A stretch of 64,000 nucleotides of DNA, taken from Lineus longissimus (lineage: Eukaryota > Nemertea > Pilidiophora > Heteronemertea > Lineidae). The notes under the pieces are model-generated. The model ran no database searches and had not been told where the DNA came from. It was given only the letters and a program-made list of their open reading frames with translations. The stretch is taken from assembly GCF_910592395.1 (NCBI RefSeq), contig NC_088313.1, positions 15,266,437 to 15,330,436 on the forward strand. The letters are read 5' to 3'. Made by a program: the position numbers and the translations under genes. Below, piece after piece: positions 13,201 to 28,200 of this stretch; within the stretch, counting starts at the first letter, position 1, and every line of letters begins with the position of its first letter.

Positions 13201-16200
13201 AATAATGGTGACAAGAACTATTCTGAATCTGATAGAATCTTTTCAGTTTTTGATAAATTGGTGGGCAGTGGTTTGTAAGAAACATTTTCAACTTTAGTTT
13301 GTCAGTAGAAGTTGCACAACTGTCAATATTTCTTAAAGTGGGATGTACATACCAGATCGACAAGCTTCAACTGGCGATACTGTTCAGTCGAGCTTCGTTC
13401 ACATTCCATGCTTGCACAGCCTGAGAAGCAGACGAAAGCGAAAATGGCGAACACTTCAATTCGAAATATCATGGATGATGTGATTCTGAACCAGATGAGC
13501 AATGCTGTCATATCATCAGGTGAGTCTATATAACAGCACTGGGCAGCACTGGTCGATGTGGGGCATATCAGACTGACCATGCCATTCAAGCTTCAATTAG
13601 CGATATCTTTAGACCAGCCAACAACATACCAATATGATACAGATTTCATGATGAATGGGCTGAGGAGCAGTGGCTGAAAGTTGGTAGATCAGGCAGTATG
13701 TGAATCTCCACTTAGAACGCCACCCCATGGTCTCGTGAATCAATCTAATCTCATTAGCGAGAAGTCAATATTGGTCGATGTGGGACGAACCAGACTGACC
13801 AGCTTCAATTGGCAATATCGTTAGGACAAACCATCTGCATACCAATCTCATTCACATTCCGTGATGCACGGACTGAGGAAATTAGACCAGAATTAACGTC
13901 TGCCCAGCATAATTATCGAGCATGCAAGTTGTACCATATTTGATTTAGGTTCCTCAGCCAGCAGCTTCTTTTCAATGGAGCAACTGTATTGAAGGGTGGA
14001 ATGTGGAATGGAATAGAACAAACACATGTTGTTAGGGATGCTGACTTGGATAAGAATTGACTACCCAGAGCGCAATTATCGGGCATGCAAGTTGTAACAG
14101 CAAATTTAATTTGCGTTGGGTTACCTTATTACTCAGCAATCTCGTGCTGAAGGACTGAATGCAGATATTGGGTGACAGAACTGGTGCGTTCAATGGGGAT
14201 GTCATCGCGGGTAATGTCTGTTTAGGAACCAGGATGGGGCCAAAAATTCTGTCAAGATTTCAGGAGCTTTACCAGAGATATTTGGAGGGCACCTCAGGAA
14301 TTTTGTTGATCAAGGTGGCTACAAGTGTCCTTCAATCACTGTTCTCTTGGCAGTCCCACTTGTCCCCTCCGTCCTGACAGACAAGGGGAAATAAGGCTTT
14401 GCATGGTACTGTGTTTAAATAAACCCTTGTCAAGCGTAGCAATAAAATTTCCACCTAAAAATTACGATTCACCATTTTTATAAAAACACGCAACATTCAC
14501 ACAATTTATTTATGAATTTAAAACACATCAAAGCTATCATAAAGCTTTTTAAAGGCAAAATAGTAGAAATACCATTAACAACCTACGCTTGCACAAACTT
14601 AGATATCAAACAGAAAAATATCTGCTGTTTATTACATGCTATTTTCAATCATATACAAAATCCAATATAAACGCTACATCTCTCCTATTTACTCCTGCCA
14701 TAAAAAGAAAATGTCCGCAAGCTACAATAGTCATATTGATCATGACAGTGATTAAAAATCACGTCCTCTGATAAAAAATTACAACCTACAGCGTAGATAG
14801 GTTGGATTCCTATTTCAAGGCGTAATTTCCAATAATATCTAGGGAAGCTGGCATGTCACTGCCATTACCATACACGGTAAGAATTGCGTTGATAATGGAG
14901 ACGAAATTCCCCCAGGGAAAAGTTAGCTGAGCACACTTAAAGAGATCACATGGATTCGAAAGTGAAATCAATGCTGGTTTTTAATAACGTGGCCTAAAAG
15001 GTTTTAACCGTTTGTATTCAGCAACATTTTTAGAGTTCAATGATACAGACTTTTTCCACTGTGCCAATCCGACAGCCCATGGAAAGCAGCCTCAGCTCCA
15101 GGTGACAGTGACATGGCATGCACATGTAGCTGGTCGCATGACATTCGAGGTACCCCATCCGAGGTATTTTGGTGGGTAACACGATCATTAAGTTTCATTG
15201 CAATAGCTGCAAAGTTGCTTCAGTTAGAGCACCCGCAACCTGTAGACTAGGCAGATGACGTGGGCGCAGAAATCAACCAAGAACATAATGTCACGAAACT
15301 CAACTTTGAGTGGGGCAAATAAGCTTGCCGAATGACCCAGAGGTACATGTAGCTGCATGGAATTCCAACTTCTAAGGACTGGTTACAGACACTGAACAAA
15401 GCTCCGCACTTGGATTTGTTCGATTTGTCTCCGGAAGGTCTGACAGACTTGGCAATAACTCTGCAAGTTGGTCCTCTGAGAGTCTTTCTTTCCACTCGGT
15501 GTCACATTAAGACTAAATGGGTCAGACGAGAGCTCCTTTTCTTTCCCAATATTGACACTGTTCTCCCGACAGCTAATGGTCCAATAACCACAAATTACCC
15601 CTGCACACTTAGGAAGAACATCAATATGAAGGGCACATTTCGTTCAAGCAGTCTTCACTTGATCCTGACCAAACATTTTGTACATACAAGCAGCAAATAC
15701 ACTGCTCATACAAGGTGGGACTCCATTCTAGGTACAGCATCCTAGATAACTTTCTAGAAATAATTTTGGTAAATATATATAAATATGTATAGGAAATTAG
15801 CCCATTAATTTTGTACAGGATGAGGACATTTACTTCTGAAGCCAACTGTAGTTCAGAAGTGGGTTTCAGTACTCTGTGGGCCACCACCTACACTTATCAT
15901 TGAGAGTAAGTGTCAATAGGCTATATCAAAACGACTGGGCTCAGTGCAGACTGGTTCAACTGAAAACGAAGTCACACTTGGCCACATTTACGACCTTTAT
16001 CACTTGATTATTATATCAATGAACAATGTGAAGGAGGAAACTGGTGAGTGTCCCCAACCTCCATCAAGAGCACAAAATGTTTGCCTTTTCACTGCCAATG
16101 GGCGGACCAGACACACTTGACATTTTTTTGAAGTGCTGACCCGCTATGGTGAGGACAGCTTTGCACTCAAAGTGAAATACTCCACTGACAGGACCATTAT

Positions 16201-19200
16201 CCTAAAACTAGAGCTAGCAAGAAATGCACTCAAAGCTGATATTGTACATTGCTATCAAATGTCCCTCAACTTGTAGCACCAAAATAACCAAATTAGGAGG
16301 TGGGATTTGGCAAAATGTGGCCACTTTAGTTCACAAACCAGTACATTCAGGCTCCTTGTGGTTTGTATCACTCCATTCTTCTGTAATAGGAAGCATACAG
16401 GAATTCTTGTGATGTCAAAGACCTGGAGGTCAAGATGAGACAAGTAAAACTGTCAAGGAAAGCAGTTACTGTCTTGTATTGATGAAGACAAAATTCACAA
16501 AGCAACCTTCACTACTGAAGGATTACATGCTGCCTGGACTACTGAATCTCCAACAATGACCCTTGCTTGATTGATTGGATGTATCCCTTTATTCAAACCA
16601 GATCTTCACTCAACCAGTGGTCAATCGAATTTAGATACTATACTCAGCATCCAGCAGGGGTTACCTGTAAAGAATCCATATCATTATCTATTAGGTTTAG
16701 ACAATAAAGGACAGCCACCCAAAGCCTTTGTCCTAGAAAAATGACATGCCAAAACTGATGGGCATCAACACAATCCCCAGCTCCCTAACATATTCAGGCA
16801 ACATCAACTGTAGAGCAAAGACCATCCAGGCCCGTTTGGTTGTAGGAATACAATATAATCCCGGATTATGGCAGACGTCAATATGTCAAATGTTAATCAG
16901 AACACTAAAGCCGTGTATCTCTCGTGACAACTGATGGATTGATGGACAAGGAGGTCTGGATTGTACGTAAAGAGATACCAAGGCTGTATCAAGCCAGGGT
17001 CACGTATGGTTAGAGATTCAATGCTGGTCCAAGTAGCATCTTTAATTTCTCCACGTCTCCTCCTCACAAATCAACTGTCAGAGTGTCATATTCCATCCAA
17101 ATTTCACATCAACAATGTGAAGAGGTTGCATGTTCCATCATCTCTTCTATCTTCAATCAAAGTCTTGGTGCTTGTCAAGCGGCTCCATCATATGTGTGGT
17201 CCGAAATCCTTTCATTTGAAGATTGGCACTCGAAACTGATGGTGCTTGCTTCGGTTGGAGAACACATTTGAAGGTAAATTGTCCAGAGATGAGTATGAAG
17301 GTCATGGTCATTTTCCTTTTTTCTGCCAAGCTAGTAGATGTATCTATCAAATAATATCCACCGTCGCCAAAAAGCAAAAAGTTGCATTAAAACGACATAC
17401 AATCTCTTGTGTTTCTTGAAATGAACTGAGTAAATTCTGATTTTTCAGAAAGAGCTACTTTTTCACCGACATTTAACGGCAGCGGATATCTGCGCCTCAA
17501 CATCTCACGGGAATTTCATCAAATCAGACAATTAGCGATCAAAGAATGAGAACAAATTTCTTCCGCACTCACCTCCATCTCCAATTAATTTCATCTGCAC
17601 CAGGGAAGGATCCTCATTGTGTTCTTCTAACACTGTGTCATCAACCACAGTCAACTCCTGCAATGGGAAAACGGACACGTTTGATGAGGATTTGTTGGAA
17701 AAATGGAACTCGATGTGAATCTCATAGCTTCAAAAATTGTGTGAATGATGTAAGTTAACCCAACCACTAACAGTTAGCTCAGTTCGTTGTTATTGGGCTG
17801 TAAGAACTTTTTGTCTCAGATTTTAGAATATTGAGTTAAAAGCTAAGCATCAACTGGAATCAAAGCAGCTACTAAGAATACACTTGGCTTTGAGTCCAGA
17901 TCAAAACAGATCCTACTCTTCTGCATGGAGAGATTTTGACACTTTCAAATCTTAGCCAACTAATCATCCTGCAGCGAGGGCATGGATCATAGAAATCACT
18001 TAGCATTTTGAAAGCTAGCGGCAATCAATTCTCCCAGGGCTGCATCAGTCACACAGCGAAGGTAATCAATCATAACCAGGATGAAGAACGACTAAAAAAT
18101 CAATCATTTCTATGATTCTTTATTTTTTCAACAGCTGATGCTACCGTGCATTCAGTTTGATATCGAATATTAAATATCGGGACGGATTGGTGACATTTGG
18201 TGCAACCAAATTGAGCTGATGGGTCTGCTCAGGCCAAGCCACACTATTCAAGTAGTCAACAGGACTGGAATTGGGACGATTGTAGGGATCATTCATCATT
18301 CCCACACATTTCTCACAATAACATTCACTTTGCACTCCTTCATGGTTTCAACCACATTTTCACCAGTATGATACCAAATGAACCTCTTGTTGCCGACCAA
18401 AGCACGTCCCCCAGGCTTTCCATCACCCGCCATTCTCAGAAATGCCAATCAATTCCAAGGGCTCAATACCTCTGTTGCTTAATCAGCCGGAGATCTCCTT
18501 AACCCTTATCGGGGAAAATTGCCAGGTATAGTAATTTGAGGCTAACGATAATTCATATTTAGTTAATTACAGTTGCCCGTGCCACAATTGAGACTACAAA
18601 GATGAAAACTCGACTCTTCTTTTTCAGCTCACAAGCTCGCACTTTCATTAATTCTACACAAAAAGCAGCCCATGGGAAGACGAACAATGCCCGATGTCAA
18701 TTTACATACTGCGCTGCACTGGAGTCAATATCGAGACTTTTCATCACCAACGATAATGAGAGAGAATTTCGTATTCACATTTCAACAAGACAAAGAGATT
18801 GGTTCACCAGGGTAATCAACTTGACAGGAAGTATGTATATTTTATCATGATATTAACTCGGTCCTTGTTTTCGTTTCCATGCACAGATCCATTTTTGATA
18901 CTAATAATTTACCTCATTTTTAGAAAGATCAACAGGTTTAGATTTCAAAAAAATTTGAATTTGTGCCAGGGTATTTAGGCCTGAAGTAGGCCTATTCAGA
19001 TGAATTTGCCACTGGCCAATAATAACATCACACAGGGAAATTAGAATGGGGACATTCATGTCCTTTGCTGGGACAGTCTTGATCATCGCCATCATAAGTA
19101 GGACAACGGGTCAATTGACTCATCCCCTTAACCCAGTGTGATATATCATAACACAGGCAGGAACTGACCATTTGAACCTTTGCCACTGATGAATGACGAA

Positions 19201-22200
19201 CATCTGTTACAATATTGATGATATTGAGAATTTTTAATAATATTATCATTACTCATGGCCAGCTGAAAATGCGTGCTCGAAACTAAAGGTCATCAAGTGC
19301 ATACATCATTGTCACCAAATTCAAATGCATGATGCGGATATCGAAAAGGGCTGGAATTGATATTCTAGCGAGGCCTAAAAGAAGCTCAAGTGAATGTATG
19401 TATGGTAGGCCTTTATATCTGTAGTGCCCCCGCTACGCTTGAACTCGGTAATTATCATGATTCAACTAAGAAATGGAGTTCTTGGCCAATACAAGACCAA
19501 TAATATCATCCTACTGCTGATGACCTTGACCTCTGATCAGAAATAAATGATAACTTGCACCTAAAAATGTCATGGTGTATCCTATCATAATTAGAATTCC
19601 CAGGCAAAAGCATACTTTTATTGATGCAGCCAGAGGCATCCTAGCAAAAATCATACCGCCTTTGTATCCAACATTTCGTTTTTTTACACGAATGTGAAAA
19701 ATGATATAATAAGTATGCACTCTCTGATAAAATGAGCAAGCGCACAAGGGATATATACAATGTTTTCCCAATTATACCTCAAACTATGTCAATTACATAG
19801 AAACACGTAACAGCGGGTTGTTACAGGCAGCCATATAAGGAGTTGTTTACTAGGGATATTATTTTTTATACTTCCATGTATTGTTATAACGATCGAGGCA
19901 CTGTTGTCGAGGAGAAATAACATGAAGTTAATATTGAGTTTAAACCTGGCATAAAATGTACCAATCTATGACAGTTTGCCAAGCTCTTCCGGCCATGATT
20001 TTTCTCAAATGTTCATCATCTTACAAAATAGTCATATTACTTGAATAGACCTTGACATTTATAGCCAACCATAACATGAGTTCAAAAGTCCTACTTCAAT
20101 TAATCAATATTAAAATATTACTCTGCAGTTAATGATAAAATCCATGTGTCGATCAGGTGATGTACTTTTTCATCGGGATACTAATAGCAGCTAAACATAA
20201 AACACTAAATACAAATATGGAATGCAAATATGATTGAAGTTTAATGGAGATTATGAATAATGTACATATTTATTGTCATTTAACTGTTATTAATATGTCC
20301 ATGGGCAGACACAAATGATGGCTGTCTGCATATAATGAGCAATTAATAATCCAAACAGGCTACCAACAACAGCCTCTGACCACCTTACATAGGTGAAGGT
20401 CAAATTACCAACAATTATATATTGAGTTTAAATATTTTGATCAGATACTTCTGCAACACATGAGTATGTCTGGACCAACAAAGAATCAACCTCGAGACCT
20501 CAAAGGTGACATGATGACCGACATTTCCACTGCGTGACTCCTAGCAGACCGTCAGAGGCCTTAATATTATTTGCCATCCCCATTGTTACATTTCACACTA
20601 ACCCTCCTGAGCGCAACCACTCAATTTAGCCAAGCCAACACAAATCTGCATACAGATGTAGGTGGCGGATGAGGAATTGTCGGCGGGATCATTGATGGTG
20701 CCAACTGGACGATTTATCATCTCATTTACAAGTAGAAAACATTTGGAGAGGACTAATGTTCATTTCCTACTGCGTCTCCAGAGCCATTCTAAAGATTGAT
20801 GGCAAATTGTGAGCAAGGGGCTCAGTTCACTTTGATAACATTACACTTTTGTCTGACAAGTGAAAAGGATGGTGCAAAAGGTCTGCACCAAACACGACAT
20901 TGGACAGTGGAGAAGACTACCTTCATCAGGCAAATGGACACTCTGACAATATGTGGTTTCAATTCCAAAGTGGTGACATCATGAAAGCATGTGAGGTCCC
21001 TTTCCACTCATGACTGAGGGGGTCACTGCACATGAAAATACATCATATTGGATAATAATTGCTTCCCCAATATCAATGATAGTACAGACAGACAAAGACT
21101 CATGACCTTGACCTCCACGCCACTCAAGTCTGGTGGATCTTATTCAAACACAAGTATCAGAGGAATTTCGTAAGATGCGCCGGTCTATCAAAGATAATGA
21201 AATAGGGTTAAAACACCTAAGGTCAGGTTATCAGAATAAAGCAAATCATATGTTTGGGTACTGGTGTCAAGAGACAAGACAACTCAAAATCATGAACCAG
21301 ATATGACCTCTTAGAACTGACATCCTCAAGTATTTATATAAAATGTTCTTAAGTATTCTGATCAGATATTCCGACTTCCAGTTCAAGTGCTCCTCTGATT
21401 TCTCAAAAGAATGAGATACATGACACAAATTTGAATAGTGTGACCAATCAAGTACTCAAAACATTCAAAGTTAAAATAGGTCAGTACATTCTGATGAAGA
21501 GATAACGTCAACCCTTTAAAAATAACATGAGAACTGTGTGAGGCCTTCCTCCTCAGACCATATCTTTAGACATTTACCATGTCAAGGGCCAATTCCTGTT
21601 CAATTCAGGGTCATAAACTCTCCAGTCATTTTTCTATGTCTCATTATCATTCATCCGGTAACAATGGATAAGATAATCTTGTGTAACAATGGATAAGATA
21701 ATCTTGGGTCACAGTATAGAGTGACAGGGCAGATGCAATGAATTATAACATGAAACCTGCCAATAATCGCACAGCAAGGCAATAGTATGCTGCCTGCAAG
21801 CGATTATATACATGGCACAAGGATGACCCTTGGTGACATTCCTTGAACAACCTGTTGTTTTGAGAGACAAATTCAGAACAGGTGGCATAGTTTATACATA
21901 TGAGGTTTACTTCAGGAACTAAATGCACTAGTTATTTGTTGTAAAACGTTGCATTGAAAGTATATGGAGGGAAAAGGTCGGTCTTTATTATGATAACGAC
22001 CTTGACCTTCAATGAAGATAAATGACCAAAAAGTTCTACCGCCCAGACATGTGAAGTGGACAGCCACCATTGCCACTGGTCAACATCACAGAACATAGAT
22101 GCTGATGATTCAGCAGCAGATATCGGAACAGGTGGTGATGCTACGGGTATCGATTTTCAGAGATCCAATAATGCCATAGACTGGCTCTGAGGGACTAAGT

Positions 22201-25200
22201 GCCCAAGGGACACAGAAGGGATGTGACGGCTGTCATCGTGGACAAAGGGGAGGAGGGAATAAATGAATAAGCAACAACGGCCAGTCAAGTTCAATTACAA
22301 TGGAGATGCTCTTCAGTAGAACTAGCCTATCTCGAAGACTGTATATTTTCTGGTATCAACTGTGTACAGTATATGAACATCCCTGCCAATATTTTGAGAA
22401 CTGGTCAATCTGTTTATCTCATGAGTACACCTACATTCCATTTTTGTTTGTTTAACTATATTTGCTTGCGTATTAGAAAATCGTTAGAAACCACCTCACC
22501 TTAGTCACATCGTTATAGGACTTGATGACCGCAGTGTACCACTGTGTCGTCCCCTCAGACCGATACACCCGTAGACGATATCCAACAAGAACTGACGGCG
22601 TTGTCAGCAAGATTTTCTGACCATCCTGGTCCTCTATCCAGTTTTTCACAGCTTTTCTCACTTCGGGGTAATCCTTGACTAGATTTGAAACAGGCGCATC
22701 CTCTTCCTGTAAAGACAAAGATAAGACAACAGTTAAGAAAAACTTCAGCATATGCCTAAAAGTTTTAACAACTATATTCATAAGATGAGGGTTAATACCA
22801 GGCAGACAGTATGAAGCACATCAAGGAGTTAACCACACGGACCTGGCCTGTTCTCCAGGAAGAAACTTCTCACCACCTGGATGGGATGAATAGAATAACA
22901 TGTTTACAAGTACCATGAAACAGGATGCTGTAGAGCCCACAACTATTCCACATGGAAATCATCGCAAGAAGGGGAAGCAGACACGACTGAAATCATTTTC
23001 TCAGCAAAATATATTTGGCTGTTCCCATTGACAGCAGATGTCAGAAAGGACACAGGCAAGGGAAAAACATGAAAACACCTTCTCGGCCTCATCCTTTCCT
23101 CAAAAGGCCAGGTCTGTCGGTATAGTTGTACACACAGGCCTACTGGAAAAAGTATATGCCTCTCCACACACATTGGCCCAGGAGTAATATTCACACACCG
23201 TACCAAAAAAAGAATTTCTAGTGCATAATTTTACCGACCAACATGTCAAAGGGTGGAGGATAAAGTGAGCAAAAACTATGCCAAGTTCACCAACAACAAA
23301 TGTTCTGCCAAGTCATAAATAGGAAGTATTTGCAAAAATTATGTGTGCATGTTGATTGATTGCTTGGCCCTCGACCAAGATTGACTTTGTCGAGAAAAAA
23401 ATGCATACGGCCAACCTAGTCGGCAAAATATATTGCACTAATTCAATATGATTAACATAGTTTGCTTAGACCACAGACCGTGTTGGCGTTGCTGGCCTTG
23501 CCTATTTTGACTGTGAGTCATGAACACGCCAAAGAATGTCAATATTATTTCCCTGCAGGGATGTATGGGTAATTTAATCACTAACGCAATAATTGCCAAG
23601 GTCAAGGTCATCTGGGGCCAATGTTTGTACTATGAACATCAAACAAGCACCTAAAAGAATCACACTTCCCCTCACAGGATGTCTCCGCCCTCGGGTTTTT
23701 AACCCGTCCCCACCCAGTCGAAGAATTCCTTCCAATATGAACATGTAGACCCCCCACCCCCACCTCTTGAAGTGTTTTCTATTGTTAGATGAGGAAAAAG
23801 ATCGCCCATGACTTGCTCTAGAAATACTGTATGATGGAAGCATTCTCAGAGCTGCTATTACCTGATATTTCTGTTGATTTTTATGAGGGGAAAGCCTGTT
23901 GGGGGTAGGTAGCTACGTCTACTCACAACCATGGTTGTAATGATCAGCACCTGTATTTACAAGATACACGATTCCACAGCCCAGAGCAGTCTTATCACTC
24001 AAACAGCAACAGCCTCACGAATGTATTGCACCTGGTTGGCTTTTTCTGCACAACTATAAGGCTGATCACAGGCACATGGAGACCCAAGTTTTATCGTATT
24101 CAGAGAGCCAATAAAACAATAATTACTGGTACACCAAACCTATTTTATTCCATCATTATTGGATCATGACTTTTAAAATGGCACTAAAAACATTGAAACT
24201 CAATATAAAAGGCCAAATGAATCTGCAACAAACAGTGCAGAAGACTTCAAAATGACAAGTTAAACTTAAAGACCAAGCATTCTAAAAGCCTTATTCTTCA
24301 TCATCACTTCAACGAATGAATTCACAACAGCATCTCTGGCCTTCCCATCACATCCAAAATTGCCTTGCTCAGGCAATGTGTGAAATGAGAAAGGTTTTAT
24401 CAACGCATCTACTGCTTGTGGCAAAATTGCTTTGCCGTTGCTGCTGACTGATCAATCTTTCTACAACTAGACATGTCACATTTCCGCAGCGCTCCTTGGG
24501 AGAAAAACTACGACGTATTTTCAATTACCATACCCGTTGCCATGGAAACCAATTTGCAACGTCTCCAGAAACGCAGGGAAGACATTTACTCGACTAGAGT
24601 AACTGTATTATTTATCCTTATATCCCTTGGCTATAGCATTAATGGTATATGGATTCTCAGAAGGATGCTAATGCCACTAGCAGCGGCCTATACATTTCCA
24701 ACAGCGTCAAATAAGTTCAAAGGGGTATGATCAAAGAACGTAGGGATATCTGGAATAGGATTAGATGCCTGGCTTTCTGATTATAGGGTTATCCGATTGA
24801 CGCCTTTTGAAGATTGAAAACAAGAGATAATCGGAAGGACTGGACACAAACAGATGGATGGCTGGATGGATGGATCCGAAACAAACATAAATGGATTTGT
24901 TCAATGATGAGTGATACTGGCAAGGTCTCTTGAATTTTCAGAACCTGAGAAGCACCATCAACTGAGACCGAACACATCCCATTGTCACGGGATGCCACTC
25001 AAGAGAAAGGCCGCCCTGAAGTCTCAAGATAATACAGATGACATTTTGACCTGATGGAATCGGTTTCCATGGTTACCAAGAGGCAGCTAGGTTCACTGGT
25101 GCCAGTTGGCTCTTGTGAAGCGTGCGGCTTCATCCCGAGAGACTGAGAAGGCAGGCTCACGAAATGGTGCAGCGGAGAAAACAGGTGGATTATTGTATTT

Positions 25201-28200
25201 GTTTGATATGAAAATCTTCATTGATTTCCAGCAATATCATTTTCAAAGCACTATTCAGGTCATTTTAAATGTTTTTTATGATAGTAAATCTTCCACAATT
25301 TTAAAGTTTGTTATTTGGGTCAGCAGTAACGTTTAAAACAACTTTAAAATGACTTAATAATGTCATTTTTCACACTCTTGATATGTCACGTGACAAGCTC
25401 ATGACAAGCATGCTGTAGTGGTGGGTGTGTGTGTGTGTGGGGGGGGGGGAATCACATCATTTCCCTGGATGGAACAGATGTTTTACAGTTGATCTGAAAC
25501 TACTATAAACTTGACGTCTATGAATTCAATCATTTCTTTGAGATCAACAAAGGTGAAGGTCATACGATATGCAATCTAAAAATATGCCATCGGCTGGCAG
25601 ATAACATGAACATAATGAGAATAATCCATCATCACTATTATGTATCCAGGCTTCATATCATTATGCAGCCGCTATGTCACAAAGAGCATTTATATGCAAT
25701 ATCGCCATGTGAATTGACCATGTGTTTAACCAACATTGTATGCGCCGGGCTCTTGATTGAATGTAAATTCTATTGCGTCTAATAGCAGGAAATGAAAGAG
25801 AAATCGATTTCATGACAAGTCCAACAGCCAGGCCAAACAAATTTCATTTCAGTCACAACATTGTAAGAGAAACACTAGGTTTTAGATACACCTCTCTGCA
25901 TCTCCCCCAGGCCTGCAGATCAGACTATCTCACGCATAGCAGCGTTCATACTGGGTTCATACTGGCTCAGGAGTACTGATACGCAAGTGATCTATACTGA
26001 GGAAACCCACCAGTTATTGGCTCCCGCCCAAACACTGGCGGTACTATTTGCTATACCATCGACAATGAGTCCAGTTGCAATCGTAATGTAATACCTAACT
26101 CCCGCAAATATTGACCGTGGCCATGGCCCCTTATTGATTACCGTCAGAATCCATAATTCAGCCCAACATTGTACAACTCCGCACTAGACTGAGTTTACCT
26201 ATTGAACTGGGAGCTTTGGGTTTTCTTGTTATTGAGCTGTGATGTGTGGTGGTACCTGAGGATATTCAAACTATTGGATAATGTGCGTTCAGTTGTTTTT
26301 CCTCTCATATAACGGGAAGGTTATGTTTTCGAACGAGCAGTTAGCGCTGACTTGGTGAAGTAAACACAAGATTTTTTTAACAGACTGTTCTCGGTCACAT
26401 AAACAAGGATGATCTACGTTCAAAAAGGCATGACACTTTTAAAGTGCACCTTCAATCAAAAGCATAGCTCAGATCAAACAATGTCTCTTATATTTATGAG
26501 TTCTAGAAATGATTTGTGCTTGGAAAGGTAGGCCTATCTGATGGTCCCTCTTGCAACATCAGGCGCCTCCATGACTATTGACATATCTAACCCCAAACAT
26601 AGATTTCAACCAACCTGCCATATGCCGTGGTCACACTGGGGTTTTAACACGAATTGAATTCGAATTAAAACGTTGATACGTATTGGGGCGTCACACTCAA
26701 TTCGGTTCATACCGATCTCAATCCGCTTTAACCAACACGGTTCTTAAACCGAATTGAATGCGAATCAGCAAATCCGAATCAACGAAACCGTATTGAGATT
26801 TCAAGTGTGACGCGCTTGATACGAATTAAGGTTTTCGATCGCACTGCGCATGCGCCCGGCGCATAGAAGGTGACCTTTGACCGCGGGAACTAGTGCTCCG
26901 AACTAGTTAACTGATGTATTTAAATGATGTCATTAACTCAAATCGTTTTTCGTTATGCCATAGAATAGGGAAAAATCAACTCCCTTGCACGTGACTTGCA
27001 TTTCCATTTCCTGGCAAGGTATGTTGCCGCCGGTTCATTGGTCAAAGGTACGCTGGTCAGCAACATCGTCGCGGCGGGGTTTTCCCCGGTTTTGGCCTCG
27101 TTTTCCAGGGCGAGGCCGGGATTCTCCGCATTTAGCGACGGTGGTGTTGACTCGCTGAGGACACTCCTCTTTGACCCGAACTTTGGCAATAGGCATGGCC
27201 GGGAGATGGAAATGGTCAAGCACCTTACGCGATTTTAACTTGTTAATAATGACTGTGTGATACTGTGATATTATATACTTATATGTTTTGTACTTGTAAA
27301 TTTTATTCTCCCATATGGGAGGTTAATAAATAATAATAATAATAATAATAATAATAGATGGCGCGTTTTAAACCGATTTGAATGCGTATTCGGGCCAGTG
27401 TGACGCGACCGTTCTGAAACTGGATTAACCAATTCGTATTCCGGAGAGCGCTCTACGGAGTTCGGTTTCAATTCGCATCCAGTGTGAACACACCATTAGA
27501 GTAGACCACAAACTAAGTCCAATTAACCTAAATGCCTGGTAATGGGACATAAAAGGGCACACTGTGTATCAATTAGATGATTGCATGTCATCAGAGTCAT
27601 CATAATCAGACCTTGGACACTCTGATCAGAAGTGACCCAGTTCCAAACACAATCCACTGTAACATACACTGAGAACATGTCGTTCTTGGTCCAGCACACA
27701 GAATGTCTCAAAGTCATTTTTTTAACACTATCAGTAAAATCAAACAAAGCAAAGTTACTGTACTTGCTTTCACCTACTCAGTCGGATGAAGAAAAATTAC
27801 ACCTTTACTGACAGAGAATCGACCTTGGAGGCCACAGGCGCTGACGTTTCCACTGTGCCACTTCAACAGCCAAGATATTCACCTGAACAGTTATCATTCA
27901 GGAAGGTATGAGGGGTCGATCAATGTTTTCGACATTACCTCATGAGTACAGAGAGTGCTCTTTTATCACTCATGTCATTGACCCTCCCTCCCAAACAGTA
28001 CATCAACATGAAGTTTGTAAAAAAATAATTTGCGCACGAATGCGATCAGAACAGAGACACTAGAGAATAAAAGCACCTTCTCAAACAACATAGCACGAAA
28101 TATTTATAGGAGACAGGAACAACCAGATCTTATTGGCACATTCATTATTTTCACTGCACCATTAGCTCAATCCTGCATGCCCTGCTTCAATAAACCATTC

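Larger units (their letters stand above)
4224..17572. other. KDM3 intron 5 (13.3 kb)
   Basis: The intron is bounded by donor GTGAGTGC (17572-17565) and acceptor CTTTCAG (ending 4224). It holds a TIR-bearing MITE (9318-9525), a duplication (7551-7701), a tRNA-like SINE head (12491-12546), a cluster of degenerate repeats (13340-14110) and an RFX-like site (9717-9730). Open frames of 60-150 codons here show no family resemblance. Confidence 0.75.
17658..22499. other. KDM3 intron 4 (4.8 kb)
   Basis: The intron is bounded by donor GTGAGG at 22499 and acceptor ATTGCAG above 17657. It contains a SINE-like head on the minus strand (20483-20555), three TGACCTTGACCT-type motifs (19521, 21103, 21998) and a 25-bp tandem duplication (21657-21706). 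No exon was recognised. Confidence 0.75.
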
